DNA from: Sympetrum striolatum
Lineage: Eukaryota > Arthropoda > Insecta > Odonata > Libellulidae
Assembly: GCA_947579665.1 (NCBI GenBank)
Contig: OX388346.1
Location: 91,390,615 to 91,454,614 of the forward strand
Direction of reading: 5' to 3'
Length of the DNA stretch: 64,000 nucleotides
In this document: piece after piece, positions 33,176 through 45,319 of the stretch
How positions within the stretch are numbered: position 1 is the first letter of the stretch
Layout: each line of letters starts with the position of its first letter
Program-made: the position numbers and the translations under genes
The notes under the pieces: generated by a model
Told to the model about the DNA's origin: nothing
Seen by the model: only the letters and a program-made list of their open reading frames with translations
Databases searched by the model: none

Positions 33176-33436
33176 AATATTTTCAATCCTTTTTTTTTTT
33201 CTTTTGAGGACCGTCCCGGTGTGTCGCCGACATGAAATTAGTGTTGTCGATCTGCTTGCAGTATGCAAGCTACATTTTACTCGGATAATACAATCATAAC
33301 TACACATTAAATTACAGAATAATTTGCATTCTGACAATTTAACATACAATCATACAAATCAGATTTCATCATCCAAAATTTTCAGTGTCCAAATACTTTA
33401 TTACACTTTACATCGGTGGTTTATCCCACGCCACAG
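33176..33436. other. 3' untranslated end of the minus-strand gypsy element (inferred)
   Basis: The minus strand ends in a purine run (ctcaaaagaaaaaaaaaagg, about 33187-33206) like a polypurine tract, but no LTR follows; the tandem array begins instead. Confidence 0.3.
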
Positions 33437-33734
33437 TCAATAATCGTGCTCATGATAGGGTTTTGAATTCCCAAAATTGTATGTCCCGACCTCCAGGCCT
33501 CTTTGGTCGCACAGTATGCAAGCATTTTTGCCTATTAATTTACTAACCCGAAAAGGACCCGTGCAGAAATGGAAAAAATTTATGACATGGGAAATGCTCT
33601 TTGAGTTTAACGCGGTGCACAAAGTCCTTAGTCAATCTAGGCACATCCGAAAACACAGCTCTATATTTGGTCAACCAGTCTATTAGCTTACGCTTATCGT
33701 CATACGTTATTTGTGGATTATCCTTTAATTCCAA
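33437..33734 (-). pseudogene. Gypsy pol remnant: RT N-terminus fused to integrase C-terminus
   Basis: The first part reads YRAVFSDVPRLTKDFVHRV and KLKEHFP, the linker leading into a gypsy RT. At about 33560-33590 it changes, with a frame shift, to GPFRVSKLIGKNACIL and then GLEVGTYNFGN, which resembles the integrase C-terminal domain of gypsy elements. Everything between is deleted, so no enzyme can be made. Confidence 0.6.
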
Positions 33735-33946
33735 GTAAGAGGTCCTTCCGGGTCGATTTATTTTACTAAACTATTATTTCCTAACGAAACTGCATTGACC
33801 CCAACAGGACAACCCTTTCTTGTAAGACAATCCTTAGGAATGTTTACCTCGTCTTTTTAAAAATCAATTATCACTTTATTGTCCCTGAGCCAATATGAGC
33901 CATGGCTTTACCAAATTTCTAACATCCGTTTCAAAATTCTCAACTT

Positions 33947-34225
33947 TTACACCCAGAGAGGCTTGAAGCGTATTAGGGCTCGATTTTTTCTGTTTGCAGA
34001 AACGAGATAAGACTTGTCAATGGGCAAGGTCAGTATACCTGGCCTGGTGTTCTCAATTTCATGGAGCAGGGACTCTTCCACAATAGACGTTTCACTCCCC
34101 GTATCCAATAGTTCCACAATAACTTTTCCCTCACATTCGACTTTAACTTCCGGATACATCCGCCTCGTTTCGGAGCTTTCGTCTTCTTTGAGTGAATCTT
34201 CTAATAGTTTTTCTTCTACGAGCAA
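33947..34225 (-). pseudogene. Gypsy aspartic protease
   Basis: The minus strand encodes VIVELLDTGSETSIVEESL, with the DTG active site of a retroviral-type aspartic protease, after an acidic linker. The frame differs from the nucleocapsid upstream, so a frameshift or programmed shift lies between 34225 and 34294. About 90 residues remain. The flap and C-terminal Ile-Gly-type region are not clear. Confidence 0.65.
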
Positions 34226-34293
34226 CGTGTCGCAAAATTTAACGACCCCTCCTCTCTCGCCATTTAACGCGGGACATTATTGGCGCATATCGT

Positions 34294-35559
34294 TTAAATC
34301 CCGCTCAGCGGCAGAAATGCTAGTTGTGGGCCTAGTGGACCAATTCTCTCGCCGTGGGACTCGGGCGGTCGCGGTTGGAACGAACTGTGTTCTGATGGTC
34401 TGTATGTCCGGCCTCGAAATCTATCTCGATTTTCCCGAGGAGGTCCTCGACCTCCACCAGGCCAATTTTCGCGACCATTGGTTTCATTGATGTAATGAGG
34501 AGGAGACGCCCTCATTTATTCCCTCGTTTCCTCGAATAAACTTAATTTCTCGACCAATTTATCTAAACTCAACTCTCCTGATGTTCCCAACATATCCCGT
34601 ATGAACGGGGGGAACGGCCTAATAAGCATATAGATAATTTCTTCGTCTGGGATGGGTAGATCACATATTTTGGCCATCGCAATCTTTTCGTTGGCGTACA
34701 TTACCATGGTATCTCCTCCACGTCGTGGGAAGTACCCCGTAATAATACGGTTCCTGAACTTATATCGTGCGTTAATGTTCCAAAAATAATTTAAAAATTT
34801 GACTTTGAATTCATCAAAATTTGTCGGTACAAGGAAAACCGTGTTTCCCCGTGCGCGAGCACTCCCACTCAACATGTTAAGGAACACTTTTGACTGATGG
34901 ATCAAGGGCACCGCAAACAAGGAGGAATAATTTTCAACCTCCCGTAGAAATAGCTTTGGGTTTTCCTCAGATTTTCCGGCAAAACTGGGCTTCGGCATGC
35001 ACTCTATAGGGGCCGACCCGATTGTCCCCGTCATCCGGCATCTTTCTAACAATCCCATTTGATTCTGCACCTCTAATAGCTGCTTCTCTTGTCTCTCGAG
35101 CACTACTCCCATGTCCTTCACCTTATCCCTCATTGCAACTACGTCATTCTGCTGTTCCCCAATAATATTTTTGGCCTCTGTAATTTCAATTGAGAGGTTC
35201 CCCACATCTGCGCAAGTTTTTTTACTCTTATTTTCTAACTCTATAATTTAGGACTCGTGGCCTGCCAAGGAATTGCGGAACTGACCAAAAAATCTGTTCA
35301 TTTGCTCATCCCTTTCTTTCCTGTCTACCTTTTTGCGGGCCTCCTTTACTTCCCTCTCAGCTTTATCGCGGGCCTCCTCTACTCCCCGCTCAGCCTTATC
35401 GCGGAGATACATTTCGATAAATCTCTTGATGGTGATGATTTCCATTTCGGTCTGGTTGGGGTTTTCTTTCTTTCCAACTTCGCTAAAATCCAAATCCCAA
35501 TCCCCCAAAAGCTCTATACTTCTTAAAGGAGTCTCCGTGGTGAGACATAACAAGCCCAC
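34294..35559 (-). pseudogene. Gypsy gag (coiled coil, capsid, RG-rich nucleocapsid)
   Basis: A single frame from 35559 to 34294 carries two in-frame TAA, one between 35205 and 35248 and one at 34516. In order: a charged coiled coil (DKAERGVEEARDKAEREVKE), a second coil (MRDKVKDMGVVLERQEK), a capsid domain with PKPSFAGKSEENPKLFLREV and FDEFKVKFLNYFW, and an Arg/Gly-rich tail (GGGRGPPRENRDRFRGR) in place of zinc knuckles. Capsid motifs of the kind F.G...NP..FL..E are typical of Ty3/gypsy gag. It would assemble the particle and bind RNA; this copy is broken. Confidence 0.7.
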
Positions 35560-36229
35560 AAGCTAATTTAGCCTAGAAAGTCTGTCACAGCAAAATCACA
35601 ATAAAGGGACCCGAAACAATAGATAACCTTAGCCGCTAAACTTGCCGCGCCAAAAAAACAAAATTAACAACAAAACAACACTCGGACCATCTTCCCATAT
35701 ACGAAAAAAAATTGAAGACACCAAATCGAATGAAGAACTCAACCCCGTTTACACAACTTTTCCGACCTCAAGGAAATAACATCCACAAGCACACCAGAAA
35801 GAAGCCCTTTTAGAAAAAAAACACGTGGCGAATTGTTTTGATTTGCGCACAGAAAAGAATAACAATATTACACATGCAGAGACCTTCCCTACTATGCACG
35901 CTCATTCCAACACTCGTCATAGGTACCCCTTAACAAGAAAACAAATTCTAAATAGTTACACAAACCGAAGAACTTGACATAAATACCACTTTAGCGGTCC
36001 CTCGCAATATATATAATTAGAAATTTGTAAACAAGGCAGGTGGGATATCTTATGTGTGGTCTTGGGACACCTCTCTGTTCTCATTAAGGCAGTTTTACAC
36101 TCGATATTAATATATAGGAGACCTATGCACTACTTCCTCTTGCAATATACACTTCTCTTCTAATTTGTAATAGACGAAATCTCACAAGGGGAACCCACGG
36201 TCTGGGAAATGAAGTTCGGGATGAGACTT
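35560..36229. other. Possible 5' leader of the gypsy remnant; nothing certain
   Basis: No LTR pair or primer-binding site was recognised. The sequence is A-rich on the plus strand (35640-35880). Confidence 0.35.
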
Positions 36230-36299
36230 TGCATGGTAATAGCAGGGATTGAAACTCATACTACATAGTATGAGTTTCGGCCCCTGCTATTACCATGCA
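36230..36299. repeat. Near-perfect 70-bp palindrome
   Basis: Arms 36230-36263 and 36266-36299 are reverse complements except for one 3-base block (att against gcc), with a 2-base loop (ca). Each arm contains gcatggtaatagcaggg and gaaactcatacta. Confidence 0.9.
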
Positions 36300-36404
36300 T
36301 AGCATATGCTAAAGCAATAGGATCCCATAGGGCCCCAGTCCCAAGAAAAAGGGCCACAAAGTTTGTGCAGCAATCTAAATACGTAAAAGTTTCGTTAATT
36401 GTCA

Positions 36405-36482
36405 AATGGCCCAGTAGTCTAGGCGGTACCGATCCAAATTGGTAATTCGTAGATTCTGTGTCCAATCCTCTGTTAGATCAAT
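36405..36482 (+). repeat. tRNA-like block (SINE head)
   Basis: A-box tagtctaggcgg (36415-36425) and B-box gtgtccaatcctc (36468-36478), followed by a T-run near 36482 that could end a Pol III transcript. It may be a tRNA-derived SINE head or a tRNA pseudogene. Confidence 0.45.
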
Positions 36483-36979
36483 TTTTTTCATAAATTTTAA
36501 TTTATATTCATTTTATTTTGTAATTTATTTAATACTAGTAGAAGTGCCCATTGATTCTCAACAGGGATGTTAAATTTCATAAATACCAGTGTAACTACCT
36601 TGATCGTAACACATACTTCATAATTATTGATTGATAACCAATACCAGACTTTCTAATCCAATATACCAAGAATTGTAAGTTACGATGAAGTCTACAAAGC
36701 CGCACCGACTCAATATTCAATCTCATCTACTCCGAATTAAAAATATCTCCATCAGAGGTAATATAGAAATATATTCTAAGATCAAATTAAGATAATAGAT
36801 ACCACGTTTAAAGAGAAATTTTCAGACAGGTACAGGGGGGCAACGTAATAAAATATTACACATAAATTTGTGTTTGTGTGTTAGTCTTGGATTGGAGTCC
36901 ACACCTTTTTCCCGATTTCCATCAAATTTGCGTACGTATTCTATGGGATCAGAAAGAAAATACAGTCGTATTTTTATTC

Positions 36980-37045
36980 GATGATTTCGCTGGATTCGAA
37001 CCAAGATCCCTTAGATAGATTTCCATAATGACCACTTAAATTTCA
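36980..37045 (-). repeat. tRNA-like block with perfect B-box
   Basis: On the minus strand a B-box ggttcgaatcc (plus 36992-37002) in a T-arm-like hairpin lies about 30 nt after an A-box-like tggtcattatgg. It adjoins the low-copy repeat at 37040-37280. Confidence 0.45.
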
Positions 37046-37280
37046 CTTTCATCGGTTGCAGGCTTTATTTCTTTCGAGGAATTAAATTGGAAGGAGTAGT
37101 CGTGCAGATTCGAGACAAACTCTTAATTAAAGGAAATTAAATAAAGATTCTTATTTTGGTGGTGAAATGAATTTTTGAATCGAAATATTGAGAATTCGGA
37201 CCTAATACGCGTAAATATTCCAAAATGTGTGTGGTTGTCAACAACCTGACGACCAATGCGATAGTTGAATCCAAGCATTT
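37040..37280 (+). repeat. Diverged low-copy repeat L, copy 1
   Basis: Shares aattaaat, aaagattcttatttt, ggtggtg and the word order of the stretches at 40140-40350 and 45110-45300. Non-coding. Confidence 0.45.
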
Positions 37281-37290
37281 CCCCGTACAG

Positions 37291-37408
37291 TAAGGGGTGC
37301 ACAAATTACGTAACGCAAAATTCTCCAATTTTCGACCACCCCCACGTAACGCCGGACCCTCCCTCCCTCCCCCCAAATGGCGTTACGTAATTTGTGTACG
37401 GCCCCTAA
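37291..37408. mobile_element. 118-bp MITE with inverted repeats
   Basis: The left end aaggggtgcacaaattacgt and the right end, on the other strand, aggggccgtacacaaattac share acaaattacgtaacgc. The centre is C-rich. Similar short elements are widespread in insects; superfamily not determined. Confidence 0.7.
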
Positions 37409-39669
37409 AAAAAGGATTTCAGTTGTGTATAATTAGAGGGGTATTTACTCATAGCTCGACCGACAACTTGAATTTAATCTACTCCTTTATTCCCCAATTG
37501 AGAATCAACGGGCACTTCAGCTAGTTTGCAAATAAAATACCGAAATCTTAATTCTCAACATTCTCTACGGACTTTATAACGAAATGCTGTTTTTCTTCTG
37601 GAATCTTAGAAGGCCTTCAGTAACGGAAGGCGCTGTCTGCCTGATCTTTCCTGTACCATTGCCGTTCGTTTATTGCGGTTTTTGTACAGGAAAAGATATT
37701 CTGCAGGGATACGATTTAGGAGTGTCTGAGGCAAGAAGAAGAAGAAGATGGGGAAGAAGAGGGATTTCTGGAATTGAGGTATCTGCGACTTGGTGACATA
37801 GGGTGAGGGTTATGCCGAAAAGAACGATTTTTCGAGTTTAGAATTATTATAGCACTCAAAATTTGTGTATTTGCATACTATTTAACTGAAAAATAAGGAA
37901 AAAAATCTTAAATTATATCTTAAGTTCGCTCAAACGGCCTTAAAGTTTAAGAAAAATAACAAAAAAACCCTAAATTCACCTTCACGCTAAAATTATAAGC
38001 ACTACGACTTTTAATTTCTAATAGCCTCACGGTACTTTATTATTGATGTAATGGGAAAGATAATTTTATAACTTATACACTTCATATAGAGTACGTAAAT
38101 GCGGCTCAAACTTCTGAATTCACGTTAAAAATGAGTTATTTGCCATTTTGTAAGCAGACGAACATTTTGATAACGGAGGACCAACTTTGTTATTTATTTG
38201 TTATATTTATGATAATGTAAATTCTGTATTGATGAGGGTAAATCATTTTGCAGCTCTTTGCTCATTTATTATTATTCTTATTAACTTATATCAGGAACTC
38301 ACCACGAGGAGGTGGCTACGATTCGTGTTCCACCCACACCCAACCGTCCGACCAGTTATGTGGATGCATTCAAGGATGTGGTCTTTAATTCAGACTTATG
38401 GTCCTGTTGATCCTGAAAGCAAGGTTGCTGTAATGTAGCCATCCCTGTTTCTTTGTCCAAACACTTTTTCTGCAGATTCGGTGACAAGTTTGACGCATAT
38501 TTAAACTGTTTGAGATTGACATGGAAATTCTACATTAGGAAACTCGGGGAGTGTTTTTTCTTGCACCTTCACTATTATAGTTATTCTGTGGTCCGTTCCC
38601 AGGGGAATCGTCAGAGAGATCGATTATGCTCCAGGGAGGAGTACATCTTGGCCACTATTACCATCTGAAGCGCGTTTTAAATGTGAAGATGCATCTATTT
38701 GTAACCTCACCGTCTTATTCTCGCTGCTTCAGTACTTTCCACTCTCGAAAAATCGGACGATATACTCTTTTTCTTTGATATAAATCCCCCGATGAGTCTC
38801 TCTCTGTGTGAAACTTCCTCAAACGCGATATTTTTAAATGAATCAAGTGATCAAATACTCTCCAGCATCGATGTTTTTGTGGCTGCGAGATATTGAGTAA
38901 ATAAGGCATACAACAGCAGAAATTAAAAAAATACAATTCGGACTATCTTTGATTTACAATTGATGAAACTATTTAACTTGGTTTCTTCATATTTTAGTTA
39001 CGATTTTAATTCGTGCAGCCCCACTCTAATTGAAATATCTCGTTTAACGCATAAATATAATATATGAATGCTCATACTTTTTGATAAGTTATCAGTGAAT
39101 TCCCCCGTCATATATGATGGGTCTTAATTTCAATTTTTTAGATAAGTATGCACGTTTAAATATGTCCGCATTATTGAATCCATGTAGTTCTTTTGAACCA
39201 TAAAGTTTGAAAAGTAAATCAATTACAATTTATTAACGTTAAATTTTTTACATAATTTTTCTCGCTTTGGGTTCCCTAGCTGTCAAAAGAAAGGATGAGT
39301 TGATTTCGAGAAATTACGAAATTCCCGATCCAAATATCCGCTATTAGAAAAAGACAAAAACAATTTATTACTTCACAAAGCAAAAGAGGAAAAATTAAAG
39401 AAATAAAAAAAACATTACATCGGGTTCTTTATAATTTCACAAAGTCCAAAACGAAAAATAAAATTGGACTGAGAGGTATTCTGCGCCTTGCAGAGAAATT
39501 CAATGGGTGCCTCTGGTGATATCCTCTGGTGGAAGCAGAAGCCTTCTAGCAGAGTAGAGCACTATTCATAACACACTCCGTTGGCAAAACACGCAGAGGA
39601 GTTGAGATAATCATGTCCAAAAAGACCCTTTTTTATTTTTCGTCCCTCTTTTTTCAGTATTCAGTCAGC

Positions 39670-39930
39670 AGTATCCTATAGATTATGCCAGCAAACCAGC
39701 AAACAGCAAAGACCCAAAGGCGATGTCGGTTAGTACGCATGGAAGACCAGCTGATTAAGGTCAATGGCCTTTCCAAAAGTAGATAATTCGCAAACTCACA
39801 CATACCTGTTAGTCTTGACGAAGGTTTATGACTTGTTATGATTTGTTATATTTGAATGTAAAGAGATTGAATATGAAGTCTTTGGCCTATCCGTCTCACA
39901 GATATTAAAACCCTTGCATCTCAATTAGGT
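39670..39930 (+). repeat. Diverged low-copy repeat M, copy 1
   Basis: tcctatagattatgc, ggtcaatgrccttttc, cacatacct, gattgaatatgaag and ctcacagat occur in the same order at 45320-45560. Confidence 0.5.
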
Positions 39931-40139
39931 TTGAATTTGACCACGGCTCTGCTCCAAAAGCCTTAAATTCACCACGTTAATTAATAAATTAAAATTGACG
40001 ACCTTTATTTAAAATTTAAAATTAACCATAGTGTTATACTTGTTTAAAAAGGACGAAGTGAAATAAATCTTCTTTCTTATGAAATAATATCCAAAATACG
40101 TTTCCATGATAAATGAACCTCTGTTTCGTTCCTTGCAGG

Positions 40140-40350
40140 CATTGTTACTTTTGCCGAATTAAATTAGAAATAATGGTTCTACGAAATTGGGCACCAAAAG
40201 AAAGGAAATTGAATAAAGATTCTTATTTCGGTCGTGGAATATCGTATTCGAGTCGAAATAGAGAGATTTCAGACGAAAATGACGTAAGATTTGTGTGATT
40301 TTGTGAACGTAAACAATTCCCTAACGACGTCGGTGATTGTTGAACTCAAC
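40140..40350 (+). repeat. Diverged low-copy repeat L, copy 2
   Basis: gaataaagattcttatttcg and ggaatatcgtattcgag link it to copies at 37040 and 45110. Confidence 0.5.
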
Positions 40351-41301
40351 GCTGATAATGAATATAAAGGAAAGATAATAAGACATGTATTATTGGGAAG
40401 AAGAGCCGACATTTCATGGCAATAAAACCATTAGTTAACTTTGGACATTTAAATCAGCTTCATGTTTTTACAAAGACCTATAATGTACTGTTTAAAATTT
40501 AATTTATTTGAAACGAATAAAAACTTAAAATTAAAAATAACATATTTCCTAGGAACAATCGAGTTTCGTGTCGGGATGCTTCGATACTTAACTGTGTAAT
40601 ATTCATTTCTGGTTCTCCTTGTAAGACTTCACTCGATTTCCCATTTTTTATTATTTAATTTTTTTTCAATAATTAAATAATATTTATTTAATTATAAATG
40701 ATTTAATTTCATAATATTTTTTTCGATGCTGTGTAAATTGTGTTTATTTTACCCTTCGCTTTGTATTTCCAGATCATTTAATTGCGTCAAGTTATATATT
40801 TATATCAATATTAACAGTTATTTATTTATTGTTTATTTTTATCATAATTACATTTATGAATGTCAATATTTATAAATATATTCATTTATTAAGCTTATTT
40901 TAAATTTCATTGCTTTATTAAATTACGTAGCGCTCGCTTTATCGCAGTAGAAGGAGCTATTCGTGGTTAACTTGTTTCAATTTGCACCGTCATATCTTTT
41001 TTCTTTTGTTTTTAAACTATCCCCTTAAGTATTGGAACAAAGAACATATTCGCACGTCTTCTGTTAAATTTGAAATAAAAATATCGCCTTTCTTTTGTTT
41101 TACTCAAACTTTACATCCCCTACTTCACTTGCTTACCTTCCCTTGTATTCGATATTCAACTGTTCAAAATCGTAGTTCTTCTGTTTTCAACACACCTCTT
41201 ATCACTTACGTATCTCCAATATTCTGCGTTTATCTGTTTCCATTTCGAATTATCCGTCGCTCCTCTTTTGTTTCTTCCCGTATTGTTGTTCACCACTCTC
41301 T

Positions 41302-41315
41302 GTCGTCATGGTAAC
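41302..41315 (+). promoter_or_regulatory. RFX X-box-like site
   Basis: gtcgtcatggtaac fits the animal X-box pattern GTHNYYATRRNAAC at every position. A one-mismatch relative (gtcgccttggcaac) follows near 41400. The area is richer in GC than its surroundings. No adjacent gene is visible, so function is unproven. Confidence 0.3.
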
Positions 41316-41947
41316 CTCCCCTCCTCTCCCCCCTGCACTGACTCATTCAGACGACAGCGCAGACGAAGACTGTAATCTAATGTGAAACTACGTCAATCCG
41401 TCGCCTTGGCAACCGATCCAAGCACCTCCGTCAATCAAAGACCCTCGGGTAAGAATTAGCCTCCCTCACAGGTCATGTATTTCAATACGGCGAAGAGCCA
41501 CACTTCAGTTGGATTCGTAGTTTACTCGTAAGAGCGCATCGAAAAGCCTTCTGTCATAACTCTACACAGTAACCTTCATGTGAGGCTATTGGAGAAACTC
41601 CCTTCTTGGGAATGACTCAGGAGGGACAGCGTTTAAAAGTGTTTATAAGACTCCCTCAGAATAAACGCGTTTAGTACATTTTGGTGTTTACAGTCTCTAT
41701 TTATATCGCACTTTAAAATTATAATTAATGACCTTAGGAAATCGAGACTAGCACCGATAGAAAGATGATTAAATAGAGTTTCTTATTTATGCAATCCAAT
41801 GTCATTACAACGTCGGAATTGCGATGATTTTGACTGTTAAAACGGAACTTTTATTCGATTTTGAGGCAGTTGTCGACCTGTGGAGAGGTATGGTATTGTC
41901 GAATCCCTGGATTTAACCCCGTACGAATACATTGGGGATAGCTTTGG

Positions 41948-41992
41948 CGAGTGGAGGGGGAAGGAGGGAGGGGAAGGGAGGGAGGGGAGTGG
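41948..41992 (+). repeat. G-rich run with quadruplex potential
   Basis: Repeated ggaggg/gggagg words over 45 bp on the plus strand, in otherwise AT-rich DNA. Confidence 0.5.
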
Positions 41993-42327
41993 GATTTTGT
42001 CCTCGTCTATTAGAAATGGGAATGTATTTGGATTGCAAGATGGCGGTAGCCCCTAAGTTTCGTCTATCTCAGAAGTGGTTGACAGCGTCCGTGAGGCGCT
42101 GGACCACGTTTGGATGCTGGGCTGGATCATATATAAATTAATTAATAAAAAATACACTTTTATAGCATTTTTCAAATGTACTAACGATTAATAATTGTAA
42201 TGTGATTTAAGCTAAATTATAATCCAATTAACAATCTTTATAATAAGTTGTTCATTGCTTGCACGTGAAAGCTATAAATACTATATAATGCGATATACTA
42301 TTAACCATAGTCAGGTTTATAATTTTT

Positions 42328-43146
42328 ACTTTCTCCCTATACGTAGTATAGAGAAAGTATTGTATTCGCAAAAAAATTCGACCTCCAGATTTCGACGGAA
42401 ATAGATGTTTTGGGGCCCATAGAGCATGATTTAGCTATTTTCCCGAACATGTCTGTCTGTGTGTCTGTCTGTCTGTCAGTGGTTAAAAAGTTTGTGGGCG
42501 CTCTATCTTCAAAAATAATTATCCGATCATTTTCAAACTTCATAATTAGAATTTTACTAATTATGCCAAGAGTTGATTAGTTTTTGGAGAATATCGCTTA
42601 ACCGGAAGTTCCGGTTTATCCGGAACAAAAGTTTGCTTCTTAAATATCTCTGTAAGAATGCAATATAGGTATATACATTTACACACAAAAGTTGTAGATA
42701 ATGTATTTTACTACAACTTTTGTAAAAACATTTTTTCGTAGCACTGATTGTTTAGGAGTTATTCTTCAATAATGGTTAACCGGAAGTTGTTGTTTACCTA
42801 GAAAAGGACGTTTTTCATACATATCTCTTTCAGAATGCAATATAGGTATATACATATACACACAAAAGTTGTAGATAATGTATTTTACTACAACTTTAGT
42901 ACAAAAACGTTTTTCGTAACACTGATTGTTTAGGAGTTATTCTTCAATAATGGTAACCGGAAGTTGTTGTTTACATAGAAATTGAAGTTTTTCATACTTA
43001 TCTCTGTCAGAATGCAGAACTACAAAGCTTGTATGAAACATTTTCCTGTAACACTCATTGTTTTGGAGTTATTTATATATTACTGGCATAGGCTTACGTT
43101 TTCAATAAATACGGAAAAAGTCATGTGTTGGCCACATCAGATTTTT
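42328..43146 (+). repeat. R1 dispersed repeat, copy 3 (819 bp)
   Basis: The same start palindrome (actttctccctatac ... gtatagagaaagt), gtct microsatellite and end (gttggccacatcagattttt) as copy 2. It has an extra sub-repeat of about 178 bp (aatgcaatataggtatatac at 42657 and 42835). Each sub-repeat includes a fold-back, caaaagttgtag with ctacaacttttg. Confidence 0.85.
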
Positions 43147-45109
43147 GGTGTTTATAAACTGACAAAATAATGCATCAGCGAAGTTTCGGTTTACGGATAT
43201 CTGCTTTTTGGCCAGTGTTCGCGTAAAATAGTTCATAAATCCCTTTTTAATTTTTTGTCATTGCTAGAATGTGAATATAATAAAAACTTAAACATAAAAA
43301 AATACGCTACGAGTCAGTGTATAAACTCTCTTTGAAATATGCATCGTGACTAAAACGGAAATTATTGAAGTCAAGATTCACAGAAAACCTTTTTTTTTTG
43401 GGAACAATCTTTTAGAAATCTATTCGCTTCATCTCATCAATTGTTTTGATATAAACATGATGATACCGCCCAGTAGTAAATAGTATGAGCTATATTGTAG
43501 CGAATATTTCATTCTTATAGTATACCTAGTGATGAAGTTGTACTCATTTATATCGGAACTGTTAGCTCCTTCGATTTCGTTGTTCTTGCACTTTGGATTT
43601 AGAAAGAAAACTTCCTCAGCCGAGTGTTTGTCTCTTTTACGAAGTTGTTATAAAAACCATCGGTCGCAGTGTGTTACAGAATGTCGTTAGGTAGACTTTC
43701 CCCGCATCCAGAAGTCTCTCTGCCTCGTATGCTTCCGAATAAACTGCTGTTTCGCAAGAAGTGGAAACGCACGTCAAAACCGAACGCAATCCAGGGAATG
43801 AGTAGTGCGTCGAAACTTTTGTAGAATATTTGTGTTTCCGGAGATGAATGCGTGACTCTAAATTAACACTGAATTTACATTGGGTTCGGAATTAACATTT
43901 GCGGTGATGAGGCGATATATATTCGAAACCAACTGCTGTCCAGTACCACTGTCTGATAGGTGAACAATTCCACTGCAATCTTATATATAAGTATCAATAT
44001 AATTGACAACGTTGTGAATATTACTCCCAAGTTTTTTAATTAGACAGCAATATTTCCAATTAGTGTGTATTCACCAAGAGACTTTAATGACTCAACGTTA
44101 GTGTTATATTCGTTTGATTAAGAGGTATTGAAGTAAATGTTTTTTCTTACGGGGTAATATTATTATAAAATGCTACAAATGGACTAATCATATGTGCTCC
44201 CAATTTCTATTTATATATTCAGAGAATAATAATTGGGAAGAACTACTCTCCGGCTGCATCTATTTGTGCGACTCCAGCATAATCAGGCACCTTTTTCGTA
44301 AATCAAGAAGGAACAATGGGGTAAGGAAGGCAAGATGATTTCGGTGGGAGAAACATTGGTCCGTTCTTCTCTTTTAGGATTAATATCGAAGTGCATTTGT
44401 TCGATGAAATAGTTCATCACGTGATCGTAGACAGTTATCATATCTTTCATGTATTTTCCAAAGAAAAAGTCTGCTTCTTTTGATAGCTAGTTGCGTGATT
44501 AAATGTACGACTCATTATAAACAATTGAAAGTCTGTGGTTTTATCTATAACGTTTTGGGTATATTCTCCTATTCTTTGTGTTTTTATTCCTTTATATCTT
44601 AGATTCATGCCTAGCATTGTTTTGTAGGTTCACTAACAAATGCGATGTTTTTTATTTAATTTAAAAGCGAAAGAATCCGAATTATATCTCATGCCAGTCT
44701 AACGCTCTCGACTTCATTTTCCTTTTTCTTTACGAATATTTAGCTTTTCTTGATAACTTTAGCAGTATTGCAAAGGGCATGTGAAAAACGTCTTACCACG
44801 TTGAGGTTTGCACATTCGGAAATTTCGTATGAATTAACGTTCTATTAAATCGTATCTTTTTTAATGTGAATTTCACCTGCTAAATCAGCTGATTTATTTT
44901 AATATTGCATCCCCGCGTTGACCGCATTTTAAATAATTTTTTCCATAAGCGAATATAAGGGTTCGCTCTGCTATATCTCGATCTCGCCTAATAAAGACCC
45001 CTAATAATAATGATAATAAGTCTTAGAATCTTGCCAATGTTAAGCGATTTATATCAGCTGTTCTTCGAATTGTCTCTCTCATAAGAAATAAACGCAAGGA
45101 TCGTTTCGA

Positions 45110-45300
45110 TCGATGGCAGACATGTTTTCTTTTGCGGGATTAAATCAGAGATAATGGTCGTACGTATTTTGGTCGTGGAATATCGTATTCGAGTAGTTAT
45201 TGAGAGAATTCAAACGAAATTGCCGAACCTTTTATGTAAGTTTGTGTGCGTAAAATATCCTTGGAGACAAAGATGATGTTTAAATTCTCGTACGATTATA
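45110..45300 (+). repeat. Diverged low-copy repeat L, copy 3
   Basis: gggattaaatcagagataat and ggtcgtggaatatcgtattc correspond to 40150-40250. Confidence 0.5.
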
Positions 45301-45319
45301 CGGATGGTATCGTAAAGAA

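Larger units (their letters stand above)
33437..35559 (-). mobile_element. Ty3/gypsy retrotransposon remnant with large pol deletion
   Basis: In minus orientation: gag, nucleocapsid, protease, the first residues of RT, then directly the C-terminal end of integrase. Most of RT, all of RNase H and the integrase core are missing. LTRs were not identified on either side. It is unrelated to the gypsy element at 17751-20640. Confidence 0.75.
37409..42327. other. Gene-poor stretch, 4.9 kb
   Basis: No exon or known transposon domain was found. It holds low-copy repeat copies (39670-39930 and 40140-40350), an RFX-like site (41302-41315) and a G-rich run (41948-41992). The short open frames have no recognisable content. 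Confidence 0.4.

Noticed and set aside
30530..35559. One gypsy element using the LTR-like block at 30.5-31.0 kb as its 3' LTR
   Set aside because: The LTR-like sequence has no partner beyond 35.56 kb, and the T-arm array plus a LINE lie between, so the two pieces are kept separate.
41302..41315. X-box as promoter of the dynein exons at 29.1-29.7 kb
   Set aside because: These exons encode the stalk region, late in a very long protein. The many upstream exons that would be needed are not present between 29.7 and 41.3 kb.
43682..43825. 47-codon plus-strand frame starting atgtcgttaggtagac
   Set aside because: Basic and short, with no splice or family evidence; length is within chance expectation.
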